From positions 1 to 64,000 of the forward strand of contig JAULBX010022741.1 of assembly GCA_032358255.1 (NCBI GenBank): a stretch of 64,000 bases of DNA, read 5' to 3'. Shown here in pieces: positions 44,629 through 56,600 of the stretch (within the stretch, counting starts at the first letter, position 1; each line of letters starts with the position of its first letter). This stretch comes from Heterotrichella gracilis (taxonomy: Eukaryota > Sar > Xanthophyceae > Tribonematales > Xanthonemataceae). A program made the translations under genes and the position numbers. The notes beneath the pieces were generated by a model. That model saw only the letters and a list, made by a program, of their open reading frames with translations. It was not told the origin of the DNA and searched no databases.

Positions 44629-47600
44629 ATGCTGGTCCCCAAGGGCGAACCTACGAAATGGCAGAGGTTCCATATGATTTGGGTGAGTGGCAACTCTCTG
44701 TGAGCTGTGGTTTGGGCAGTTCTGGCGGTACCCGCATGTTGACTCAACCCTAGGTTTCTTTTGATCACTCGGCCTCCGGGAAGTTACGGAGGTTTATCCA
44801 CTCGAGAGTCGTTTGTTTTGACTCGGATTTTTTGCTAGGATAACTCATTTGACCCGGCTGCGCTTGTATAAGTGGATGAAGGAGTTGAACCTAGGTTAAA
44901 ATGGTACAGTTTGAGGACACCCTAGGGGGCCTGTGGTGGGGTGGGTGGGAGTACAAAGGTTCAAAAGCGCGTTGTGAGGTGACTGCTTGTTCTTTTTCTC
45001 GATAGCGGGTGTTAGAGGGGTGTTAGGGTGGAGGAAGCAAGAACGTGGGCGGTGGGTGGGTGGGGTGGGGTGGGTGTTTTTTAGAACACCGACCCACCAT
45101 GGCACCTCACCTGCTTTTAGGTTGGTGCGTCACCAGTGGGCTGACAGAGAGCCCGCAAGCCGTCCCTTCGTTTGCAAACGCAAGGCCCTAGCCTGGGTAT
45201 CCTATCCTGGGTATCGAGCCACATATAGATGGTCTCCTAAGAACCCTACCTAAACCCTAAACCCTTAATTCAGCCACCTGAGGCCATCTGGTCCAACCCA
45301 TGTAGGTTGTGGTTGGCGTGCTGACTCTGGCTATTATGGGCGGCGCCCAGCTGTCAGTGCCTGGGGCCTTTGCCTCTACCACAATACAAAATACCCGGCT
45401 TGCACTTAATTATAATCCCCCCTATTCCACGGCTGACTTGCAAAAGTTTGTACATGCAATCATCAGCACTAAGCACCTGAGGTCAGCGGTGCGATTCCAT
45501 GTAGATTGTGGTGGGGGTGCTGACCCTGGCTATCATGGGTGGTGCCCAGCTGCCAGTGCCTGGGGACTTTGCCTCTACCGGAGTGATTGTCGCATCTGTG
45601 CTGATGGTGGTTGTGGCAATCTTCAATAGCTACACCTCTGACATGCTGTGCTGGCAGGTGGGTGGGTGGGTGGTGGGGATGTGCTGTGCTGGCAGGTGGG
45701 TGAGTGGTGGCGATGTGATGGTTTGTCTATGGGTCGCGTTCTCCCTTCTCCTTCCTATGGGGTGAGGTGAGTAAGTGAGGTTGGAGGAAGGATTGGCTTT
45801 GTTTCTAATAGTCATGCGGCAGCCTCCAAGTACATATCCAACGTGCTTTGTCTCTTCGCTTGATCCTCTTCCTTGACCAATGCGCATGTTCAAGGACAGG
45901 CTGCGTAGATATTTGCGTAGATATTTGTTTATTTATCTAATATTATTATTATTATTTTATTTATACAACAATTTTGGTTCAGGTGGGTAGGCACCAGGCC
46001 GTGTGTACCCAGGCCTATGGCATTGAGAGCCGCTTGACTATGAGGCCGTAAACCCTAAACCCTAAAGCCCTGACCTCCGTTGGTGATGTCCCGCAGGCGT
46101 ACTACACCGGGCGCGTTGACTACGAAACCCTAGGGTACGCCATAGGGGGGCGCGGATGGCAGCTGGTGGTGGAGATCTCGAGCTTCATCCTGCTCATGGG
46201 CACACTGGTAAGAATTCCCTGGCTAGGGTTCAGGCAACCCATGTAGGGTTTAGGGATTAGGTGGCAGCGGGTGGTGGAGATTCCCACATGTATCCTGCTC
46301 ATGGGCACACTAGTAAGAAGACTTTCAGCCTTGCGATGATAATCCTGTCGATTTCATTGGAAAACGTCATTGCTGTCTGTGTGTGTTAATGCTGGATAAG
46401 CCGGATGTTTGGACTAATCTTGCTTTGCGGCAAACTTCTTCAGGTGAGCGCCATCCAGCAAATTGGGGAGGTGTGGTCCGCTGGCCTGCTTGTGTTTTCC
46501 GAGAACATGCCTGAGTGGCTGGTAGGGCGCAGTGGAACCGCGCTCATGGTGTTTGGCACCATTGCCTGCATCCCATTCGTCTTCATCACATCGCTGTCAG
46601 CGGTATGTGGCTGGATACCCTTAAACCCTGAGGAGTTTGATTGGCTCACTCCTAACCCCTAATTAACACGTAAACTCTAAATCGTAAACCTGTAGGCCCA
46701 CCCCGGGCTGGTGGTGCTTGTGGTGTTTTGCGCCCACACCCTAAACCCTAGCAGGGTATCCTGCCTAGGTTCTGCGGGCAGTACCGTGCACTCATGGTGT
46801 TTGGCACCATCGCCTGCATCCCATGTGTCTTCATCACTTCCCTGTCAGCGGCGAGTGCAGGGGGTGTGCTTGACCACAGATCATGCACATCTAACTAACC
46901 CTAATTGCGTGCAATTTACAGGTGGTTACATGATTTGCAACTCTTGTACATTTGCTGCCCTTGTGATGTCTGTCAAAATGGGCGTGCTGGTCAGCAATGC
47001 TGCCGTCCTGCACCAGACACTGACCAACTCCCCCCCCCCCTCCCACCGCCTAGCTTGAGCAAGCAGGCAATGCAGGCATCGTCATCGTGCTGGTGTCAAC
47101 CTGCTGGCTATTGGGCACAGCTGTGGCAATTCTCACTACCAAATAATTGCAATATAAAAGTTTCAAATCACACAGAAAGGACTCACCAAGACCCCTATTC
47201 ACAAAAAGCAATTGGTATAAACCACCAGACACTGACTTACAATCCCCCTCCCACCCCCCGCAGCTTGAGCAGGCAGGCAATGCAGGCATCATTATCGTGC
47301 TGGTGTCCACTTTCTGGCTTGTGGGCAGGTCCTGCCAGCTTGGATTACCCTACCTTGGGGTTGAGGGCGAGTTTGAAATCGTGGGCTTCACCAGCCCAGC
47401 AAATGTGGTGTCGGTGGTGTCGAGCTTCGGCTTCATTTTCTTCATCCAGCCCATCATGGTGAGTTTTGCCTTTTTTCTAAGCCATTTACTCTAAAGATTT
47501 AGTATTATTGTTATTAATTCTCTGACGAACGGAACATGGTCTCCACGCATGGACTCGGCCATCAAGGGAGTCTCTCAACCGATGCGCTTGCCTACTCTAA

Positions 47601-50600
47601 ATAATAGGTTTATAAGAATTAAAATGATATTGAGTACACAGGGTGGCTCAGGAAACCCGTAGCTATGAATGTACCCTAGAACAGTTAATTGTTCATCCTC
47701 AATTTACACCTCACCCCCCTGACTTGATCCCCAAACTGCAACAGATGCCGATGCTAGCTGAGATGCCACCTGGCAAAACCGGGGTGAGGCTGCTGTCCCT
47801 GGGGACCAGCATCACCATCATGGGTGAGTTGCCTTAACACCAAACCCTAAACCCTAAACCGGTAACCCTGGCTATAGATGTCTTTACCTTGGGGACCTCA
47901 AGTTGCATGGAATCAACAGATGGTTCAAACAGTGCCAGGATAGAGCTGCGTGGCACCGCATGTGCAAGACTCACTGCTCCTCTGGCTGTATTGCTGGAAT
48001 GCTTGTAACCAACTAACTAACCTCTGTGTGGCCCCAGATGCGCCCAACATAAGTATAAAATGATATACGCAGTTGCAAAAGCTTGTATGAATGAGCTGGC
48101 ACGCATGTGTACCGAAGTGCATTGTTCCGTCAGCAGATCACGCGGAAAACAACCCTCCCCTGACCCTGACCCATTGAACAAATCATTAAATGCAATCCCA
48201 AATCCCCATTCCTCTATCCCAGGAACCTCATTCGCAGTGTACTACCTGTGCGGATTCTTTGGCGCAGCAGCGTTTGGCCAGGCTGCGGTGGACACAGGCA
48301 ACTTTTTGGAGAATGACCTGGGTGGCGGGGTGGCACTGGGAGTGATGCAGATGTTCTTTGTCTGTGAGTATGACAGGCCATTTGGGCAGGAGGACAATTA
48401 AAGTTCCAAAGTCCTTCCTGACTTGGGTTCCATTTGGAGGTTGTTGTAAGGGTTTTAGGGGTACTAGGGTCCTTCACATGGCTTGTTTTTAGGGCTTTGG
48501 GGTTCTTATATTCCACTTTGCAAGTACCTACAAACCATGAAACAGGTCCCCTGGAGCGTGCAACAGACTTTGAGGCCCATACCTAGGGGATGGCCTGTGG
48601 AAGGGGGTAGCCGACAGAGTGATGTAGACGCATGTGGTTGTTATGAGCTTGACAGCTGCATGTGGTGATGCGGCGGGGCGGTTGTACCCCCTGCACCCTC
48701 CATAACGCACACTACACCAACCCTAACCGCCCGTCCCTTGCCCTCCCCTCCCCCAGTGTACCTCCTCGTGTCGCTGCCCCCCTTTGAGTACGGCACCCGC
48801 CACGCCCTCGACTCCTTTGTAATGAGCTTCTGCACAGACCTCACCAAGACAACTGGCTTCCCTGCATGGCTGAGGAACCACTACCGCATCCGCCAAGCGG
48901 TGCTGGCAGCCATCCTCTACACAGTGTCCCTGGGACTGGCGGTGCTCTTCCCTGGAAAATCTGACGTGGTGCGTAGTCAAAACCCTATACCCTTGGAGGT
49001 TGTGGTTGATAACCCTACCATAGGGCTTGAGGAGGGGTTTGTGAATGCCTGGCAGTATTGGAAATGATTTGCAACTTCTGCCCCGGCTGGGGTATTACTC
49101 TGCTGGAAAATATAGTGGCACAGCGGGCTTTTGTGATCGCTATCGACAACTCTGGAATCCCCTGAATTGGCCCTTTGCTATCCTCAGGTGATCACTGTCA
49201 CTGGTATAGGGGTAGTCAGAACCCTAGAATAGGGCATAGGACGGATTTTTTTTGTGAGTGCCTGGCAGGGTTATTGTGAACTCTACAAAGTTGTCACCCT
49301 GACGGTTTTGCAATTGACGCCTGGCTGAGATAACGCTTCCGCCTGGGAATCCACATGGCGCAGCTGGCTTTTGTGATCCACAGGTTATTCACCATTGTTC
49401 AAATTTGAATCCCTTGAACTGGATTTTTGTTGTCTACAGGTGATCACCATCACTGGTGCGCTTGGGCGCTGGCATGGTGTGCTACATCATCCCAGTCATT
49501 AACCCTAAATTGTAATCCTAAATCAAGCCAACTCCACGTGGCACAGCTGGCTGTTGTGATCTCCTGGTGATCACCATCATGACATTTTATATCCCTGAAA
49601 TGTCGTTTTTCATCCCCAGGTGATCACCATCACTGGTGCGTTGGGCGCGGGCATGGTGTGCTACATCATCCCAGTCATTAACCACTACATGCTACTCAAG
49701 GGCTGGTGCGGAAAAACCCTAGGAACCCACAACAAACCCTTGCATACCCTAATACCGGCAACGGGATGCGCTGCATCATCCACATGCTACTGAAATGCTG
49801 GTGCGCAACAAACCCTAGCAAACCGCACAAAATCCTTGCATGCCCTAGCATACATGGTTTTGCGACATTATCCCAATCATCAGCCACTGCAAAGCTACTC
49901 CTGAATGTGCACAGCCAATGGTTGCAACCGCCAAGCGGTCATGCGCGATGGTGCGTGGATCTGGCCCTGTCTGTCTGTCTGTCAAGCGGGGATGCTGCAT
50001 GCATGTGGCTATTCAACCCCTAGCCTATCCTTCATTGCTTCACTTGAATTGCTTGAAACCCATGCTGACTCACCCAACCCCTGTTTTTGGCCTGGGATCC
50101 ATCGCCTTGCCACCCCACTTCCTGCCAAACCATGCGCACACAAGCCCAAACCCTCCCTGAATATGACCACATCCGAGAGCAAAACCAAACCCTACACCAA
50201 ACCCTATACCAAACCCCCAACCCTTCTTCCGCAGAGCCCTGTGCCAGCGCGATCCCAAGGCCCTGCTCAAATTCAAAAACCTGAAGAGGAAATCCCTCAC
50301 GTGGCCATGCCCGACCACGCGGTGCCTGAAAAACCCTAAACAAAGCCCTAAATCTCTCCCACACCATGGCCATACCAGATCACCTTGTGCCCAGAAACTT
50401 ACACCAAACCCTAAGCTCAAAACCCCTAACCCTTCTCCCGCAGGGCCCTGTGCCAGCGGGACCCCAAGGCCCTGCTCAAATTCGAAAATCTGAAGAGGAA
50501 CTCCCTCACCATGGCCATGCCCGAGCACGCATTGCCCGAAAAAGCGCCAAGTGTCGCCGAGGAGCTGGCACCAGGGGAGCTTGATATTGACCCCAATACC

Positions 50601-51791
50601 TGGGCGGGGGGGCAAATTACCTCCCCTGTGCAGACCCTTTTCGACCCCCTGCTGCTGGAAGGGGAGGGGGACCCGGCGGATGCTGAGGTGGGTGTGCGGA
50701 AGATGTGTGGGTTGCAATGGGGTGCCATTTGATCCTATGATTATCTTATAACCCTTGATTGACCCCTTGCTGCTGAAAGGGGAACGGGACCCGGCGGCTG
50801 TCGATGCAGAGGTTGGGTGCGGGAAATGTTGGGAAATGTGCGATGTTGGGTTGTAATGGGGTGCCATTTGACCCTCAGCAGGAAAGGCAAGGGTGTGGGA
50901 ATGTGGGTTGTTACTTTCTCAGTGCATTCCAGCACACAGCCAAATTAGCATGTCGGGTGTGGTACCTTCACCTAGCGCGGCCCTAAGATGCATCCTGTGC
51001 AGGACCCTAAGATGCTGTAAAAATACCCTTGCAGGACCCTAAGGAGGGTGTGAAAGACTGTGTGGTTGATGGTGGCATACCCTCCCCAGAGATGGCAGAC
51101 TCAGCTAAGGTAAGCCACCACATTTAGGGTTTACGTTTAGGGTTAGGGATTCAGGGCATTACCCTGGCCTAGGGCTACGGGCGCGGCTGTGCTGCTCCAA
51201 CCATGCGCTTGCTTGCCACGGTTAGGGTTTAGATTGAGTGCCCATTGTGCAAATTTTTAGAGCATCAGCTTTTGCGGCGATGCACTGCCGCACTGCCGCA
51301 CCATACACCTTGGCAACGTGCTCCACCTCCCGATGCATCTGGTCATTCGCTGCTTGCCACTGGCTAGGGTTTAGGGTTGTTAAATGGCGGCCCGCCTGTG
51401 CATTATCAGGCCCGCGCCGCAGCACCATGCACCTTGACATGCAGCAAGGCACGGGGAACACTCTCTCTCTAAAACCCTAGCATTCACCCTACCAGGCCTA
51501 GCTGGCACCCTACAGCGCACCCTATCAACCCCAGCTGAAACCCTCCCACCCTACCAACCCTGCCTCGATGCGCAGGAGGTGGTCGCTGTCCCAGGAACCG
51601 CCGACGGGGACGCCGCCGCAAAATTGCTATCCCTGAAACCCGGCCAGCGCCCCATCCCTGGGGGCGCTCCCGACTACGTGTACCATTCCACGAAAGGGGG
51701 TGTGGCCATGTGGCTCTACTATTGGGTGCTGCCAGCGGTGGTGTTTCTGTTTGGCGGGTTCTGCAGCATCTACACCATGGCGACCCTGTAG
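44629..51791 (+). CDS. AAAP/SLC38-like amino-acid permease
   Basis: Twelve exons: 44629-44682, 45505-45657, 46097-46207, 46444-46602, 47264-47458, 47745-47823, 48223-48363, 48757-48968, 49620-49705, 50444-50687, 51035-51109 and 51576-51791, 574 residues. About ten hydrophobic segments are seen, for example VVVGVLTLAIMGGAQLPVPG, ASVLMVVVAIFNSYTSDML, LVVEISSFILLMGTL, VFGTIACIPFVFITSLSA and VITITGALGAGMVCYIIPVI. The order and motifs (Gly-rich first helix, NSYTS, YLCGFFGAAAFG, RHALDSF) suit the amino acid/auxin permease family, proton- or Na-coupled. A cytosolic insertion of about 120 residues (exons 10-12) precedes the last helix (WLYYWVLPAVVFLFGGFCS). Substrate unknown. The start at 44629 is the only in-frame ATG near the first helix; an earlier exon is possible. 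Confidence 0.8.
45295..47120 (+). repeat. Copies of permease exons 2, 3, 4 and 5 edges
   Basis: 45295-45375 copies the acceptor and start of exon 2 (CATGTAG.TTGTGGT.GG.GTGCTGAC). 46255-46320 copies the end of exon 3 (CTGCTCATGGGCACACT.GTAAGA). 46785-46865 copies the end of exon 4 (CTCATGGTGTTTGGCACCAT). 47045-47120 copies the start of exon 5 (GCTTGAGCA.GCAGGCAATGC). All lie in the intron next to their parent. Confidence 0.88.
47940..48025 (+). repeat. Dispersed short repeat, copy 5
   Basis: GCTGCGTGGCACCGCATGTG, CTGGCTGTATTGCTGGAATG, CCAACTAACTAAC. It lies in permease intron 6. Confidence 0.75.
49185..49810 (+). repeat. Copies of permease exon 9
   Basis: 49190-49240 and 49436-49510 precede the true exon (49620-49705), and 49760-49805 follows it. 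Shared words are CAGGTGATCAC, CATCACTGGTGCG and GGCATGGTGTGCTACATCAT. The second copy has an extra base pair that shifts its frame. Confidence 0.85.
50231..51034 (+). repeat. Copies of permease exons 10 and 11 edges
   Basis: 50231-50340 repeats the start of exon 10 with an intact acceptor (CTTCCGCAG|AGCCCTGTGCC). 50755-50830 repeats its end (GACCC..TGCTGCTG.AA, GGGACCCGGCGG). 50850-50885 copies post-donor intron sequence (AATGGGGTGCCATTTGA). About 50995-51034 duplicates the exon 11 acceptor (GCAGGACCCTAAG). Confidence 0.85.
50915..50965 (-). repeat. Dispersed short repeat, copy 6 (partial)
   Basis: Minus strand: TGCTAATTTGGCTGTGTGCT, GGAATGCACTGAG. It lies in permease intron 10. Confidence 0.55.
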
Positions 51792-53694
51792 GGGTTAGGG
51801 TCTTCCCTGCAATAGGGTTTTCCCTGCAGCTGCACAGCGAGGGTTCAAGGGTTCTGCAGCGTCTACACCATGGCGACCCTATAGGGTTTTCCCTGCAACA
51901 CCGCAGTGAGGGTTCTAGGGTTTCTGCAGCGTCTGCATCGGGGCACACCCTGTAGGGTTTAGGGTTTTACGCTGGCAGGGCCCCCCCCTGCGCTGGTATA
52001 GTGGACCTGTTAATGTGCAATGCCTCATTTGTATTCCTGTGCCCATGTCGTGGATGTCGGAGCCATGTACATGATATTGTTTGCTTGCCCTGTTGCCCAT
52101 TGGTACGAACAGCCATGTCATTTACTAGCCCTGTACTGCATGCCTTCGCTTCAGCATTGCTTTCATTGCTCCTGCACATGCCCCACATTGGCTTGGCCCT
52201 ATGAGGTGCCCATAGCTGGCGCTGATGGGCATGCCTACATAGCCTACGGAATGCACAACTGATGGGTCCTAGCTCACTTATTGCGTGTCATGCAAGAATT
52301 GATCCAGGGTCAATCACTTGTCCCTTACTAAGTTGTCCCTGATATGGTATTTGTTGGGGTCGCGTGGCACACAAACAACGTGGGGCGTTTAGGGTTTAAA
52401 ATTAAACTTTAGGGCTGCACCTAGCAGCCAGGCATGACTGCATTGCCAATGTATCATGCCACTGCTTGGAGTTGCTGATTGAGTCCATTGTTTCGCAACT
52501 GTTACGCAACATTTGTCAGCTGCAGTTTTTTCCTCCAATTATTTAGTGGTTTTTATTTTTACTTTTATTCTTACGTCCTAGGGTTTGGTCCCGGAGCGAG
52601 AGGGTTAAATCTGAAGTCATTCATTTGACGTTGTAAAATAAATTTTAACGTTCAATAATACTACGCGGTTGGACTCCACACCTCCCATCACTGCCACAGG
52701 GCACAGTGGGTCATGTCATTACCTGCAGTCATTTGCCAAGCTTGAGGATGTACCTGACTGTCAGCAGATGCGCTTTGCTGCAGTGCTGCGTGCTATGGCA
52801 TACAGTATGATAATATCTGTATATTATACCATTGCATGTATGATCCGATCTAAGATTTGATGATATGGCTGTGAGGCATCCGAGTGATCGCCAATCAAAG
52901 GCTGCTGAACACCGCACAACACCAAGGTGTAGATTGGCAAGGGCCTGCAATACTATTCCATGCCAGGAAGTTCCATGCCAGGCCCTGCAATATTCATTTG
53001 GAATCCATGCCATCCCATTGGGCCTGGGCTCAATCTGAAACTCCGAACGAAATGGATGCCGCCAGCCAGAGCTGTACTGATTGAAGACTTCCTTAGTAGA
53101 GAATTCCCAATGTTTGGAATCTTACAACATGATAATTAATTGTGTGGGGCTGCAAGACAGTCACTGCCGCGTAATCAGCACGACTATAGCAATCAAAGTG
53201 TTCCATCCAAACCACTGGCAGTTGGGCTGCCTGGTACTGTCCTCCCAGAGTGACTAGCAACTAGCATCCCATGAGTTGCCCACAACCACCAGCGCAGCCC
53301 CCATCACGCCTGGCATCCTCCCCCTCCCCCTCCCCTCCTGCTTCTCCAACGCCCCTTGGCTCACAAACCCTTGCCAAGGGCCCCGGGTTGCTTGGCGTCC
53401 GCCCCACAGCCCACAGCACGGCCCACCAGCTGACCGCGCATGGGAAAACCCCCACCCAGATGAACAACCCTACACTAGGGTCCTGGCACCCCTTTCGTCC
53501 TCCTACGCACTTCATACTGAACCCTCACCACACCGGAAATCCACCCCAGAGCACGGGCACGTACATTCACCCCCTTGCACCTGTAAGTACAACCATGGCA
53601 TGGAAACCTGGGTCCTGGACAGATCCTTGGTCAAGGTCACGTCCTATACCCTACACCACAGCCTACACCAAACCGCCCCAAATCCCTGACCTCC
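51792..53694. other. Convergent intergenic region, permease to TMEM209
   Basis: After the stop copies there is no supported exon. 52300-53270 is AT-richer. 53270-53690 is Pro/His-rich if read forward, but this is antisense to the TMEM209 tail and shows no gene-like signals. Confidence 0.4.
51840..51960 (+). repeat. Two copies of the permease C-terminal codons and stop in the 3' UTR
   Basis: GGTTCTGCAGC.TCTACACCAT and ACCCT(G/A)TAGGGTT recur at 51848-51895 and 51908-51962 after the true end (51755-51800). Confidence 0.85.
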
Positions 53695-56600
53695 CTACAC
53701 CAGGCCGAACCACCTGCCCACAAACAGGTTGTAGGTGGCCTCCACTGGGCGAAGCACCCTGGCCAGGCCCATGTACTCCAGTGCCCTCCCGCCTATCACG
53801 CCCCCCTGGGACCGCTGCGCCTGCGCGTGCAGGCAGCCACAGGCGAGTCAGTACACAGTACACACCCTTTTTGATGTTGACAAGGCGGTGCATGTGCATG
53901 TGCACGCGGTTCTGCTCATGCAGCGCACAGGTTGCGCCACCTGCATGCATTTCTTTTGCGCAGAGCGCACAAAAGCAACACGGCCACCATGCTCCTGGAC
54001 AAGCCCTACCCAGCTGTTGTGGCAGAAGCAACACGGCCATACAACCCACACCCACCACCAACCCCATGCACCCTCCATCTCGTGCACCATGGGCAGCAAC
54101 ACACCCAACCACACATGGGGGCTGATGATGTACCCGCAGCTTGGCTCCCCCCAGAAAACAACCCCAGGCACCCACTGCCGGCCCCTTCACCCCCAGCAAA
54201 GGCGCACCGCGAACAACACCGTGCCACGGCATGGCCTCCTAAATTACCCCAAACCCAAACCCTAAAACCCTGCAGCCTGAAAGCCTGCATACCCCACCTC
54301 GTGCATCAGACCAACAACACATCCAACTCATAGATTAACCCAAACCCTAAACCCTAAACCCCTGCGCCTCACCTCGTGCATCATGAGCAGCAGCACGTCC
54401 ACCTCACACATAAACCTAAACCCTAAACCCCAGATCCTAAACCCTAAAACCCTGCGCCTCACCTCGTGCATCATGAGCAGGAGCACGTCCACCTCATAGA
54501 TAAACCCAAACCCTAAACCGTAAAAGGCAAACCCTAAATCTAAACCCTAAACCCCTGCGACTCACCTCGTGCATCATGAGCAGGAGCACATCCACCTCAT
54601 AGATAAACCGAAGCCCTAAACCCCAAACCCTAAACCCTAAACCCCCTCACCTCGTGCATCATGAGCAGCAGCACGTCCAGCAGTGCGTGGTGGTTGTTGA
54701 GTGACAGCAGCGCCTGCCCCCTCACCACCAGTGTGAAGGTGGGGGTGGTGGTGCCCAGCTCAAGCGCTAGCACAGCCAGTGCACCCTGCACATGTGAGGG
54801 TACCGTGAGCAGTAGCAGCTTACGTTGGCAACCACCATTGAAAGTGGAATGCTACAAGCATTTGGGTGGTTGTGTGCTTTTCTAAGTGACAGCAGCGCCT
54901 GGCCCCCCACTACCACCAGTGTGAAGGTGGGGGTGGGGGTGCCCAGCTCCAGGCCCAGCACAGCCAGGGCACCCTGCAGTGTAACACAAGCGGAAATGCA
55001 ACCAGTTGGGCGTCCACAGGGATGGTCAATGCTGCACGGAGGCGGGCTAAACAGCGGAGGCGCTAGGAGCAGGGGACAGAGACTTTACAGGCGGCAGGTA
55101 CAGGGGACTTTACGCCGGTTTGCATTGCGCGCTACATTTCCACCTCAGCTTCAATTTCCTTACAACTCAGCTGTACAGCTGGCACGCATGTCAACTGAGC
55201 GTTACCTTGGGTAGCGTAGGCGGCCTGGCGGGTAGAATGGCTGTGAACACCTCGGGGGTGCGTGGGGGGAGGGTGCCCAAGTACAGGGGGCCGCCTTGGG
55301 AGGGGGGCGGGGGGGAGCCGTCCAGCGGGAAATGCCACTGGGGGGCCTCCAGGTAGGCGCAAAACAGGTAGAGTAACAGGGCGGAATCTGTGGGGAGGTC
55401 GGGGGACCAGGGCCTGCAAAATGGGTACAATATGATGATGTTCAAAATACAAAATAAAGGCAAAATCATAATGGTCATCTGCGCAGCATAGCTGAAGTAA
55501 TAGGGCGGAATCTGTGGGGAGGCCGGGGGACCAGGGCCTGCAAGATAGTTGCAAAATGATAATAAAAATACAAAACAATGACAAAATCATGCTTGCCGTT
55601 GTGATACATTTCCTACCCCAAATGTATCCATAAGCACAATTTGAAGTAACAAAACGGGGGAATGCTTATATTCATCCGACGCCAATGATTAAAATACGAA
55701 GGAGCGGGATCTCACTACAGCTAAAAGCAGGGATGAAAGGGCGAGAAGCGACGAGCCACAACACAGGAGGACGGCAAGTTGCAGAATACCGACACAACAT
55801 GCATACATTTACACCCTCTATGGAAAGGAGGAGAACTAGGCTCCCACCCCCACCCCATGAGACATAGGTAGAATAAGGATAGCAGCAAAGGAGCACCTCG
55901 CCCACCTGTCCACCCCTGTGCCCTCTCCTTAGCATTCAGGCATGATTAGGGACTGGCCCGCCCACATGCCACCCTGGTCAGGGATTTATGTTCAGGGTTT
56001 AGGGTTTAGCGCGCGCACCTGCCCGTCCACCTGCCCCCCCCGTTCCATGTGAAGGCCGTGAGGCAGGAACCCTCCGCAAGGGTTTTCGTGCGGGAGATGA
56101 GGTAGCCCCGGGGTGCGGGGGGGAGGAGGCCCCTGGGGGAGTCTCCACGCAGGAGGGCTGCCAGGTGGGCATAGGTGGTCACTGCCTGCAGGAAGCGTAT
56201 CAAAAAGTTGAAAAAAAAATGTATTTCTGTAATTGCCAAATGTACCTTGCTACCATAGACACTTTCGTTTCCGTTTCTTGTAAGAAATAGAAGGTAATGA
56301 ATAATGCCCAGCTTCCTCGGCATCTCATTTGCCCAGAGCTTCACGTTTGGACAAGCGAGTTAACAGCGCTGGGCAGCTTGGGAAATTCCACTTATCTTCA
56401 GGAGCACTTCGTGGCAGTGCAACAGTGTATTGTCCCCACAGGCAGGGTGGGTTGCACAGCATGGAATGTATACCATTCTATACCATAATCCCTAAACCCT
56501 AATCCCACCTCCAGGCACTTGATGGCGTTGGCCTGCAGCGGCCCCGCAGCCAGGGTGGGCAGCCGAGCCAGGATCTCCTCCCGTAACCGCTGCACAATGG

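Noticed and set aside
53271-54125. Longest forward ORF (284 codons) in the TMEM209 tail region
   Set aside because: Pro/Thr/His-biased, antisense to the TMEM209 last exon and to copies of exon 13; no family signal or splice context.
25209-54640. Window as a chromosome end, because of CCCTAAA tracts
   Set aside because: Tracts are short, scattered, in both orientations and flanked by ordinary genes; no long terminal array.
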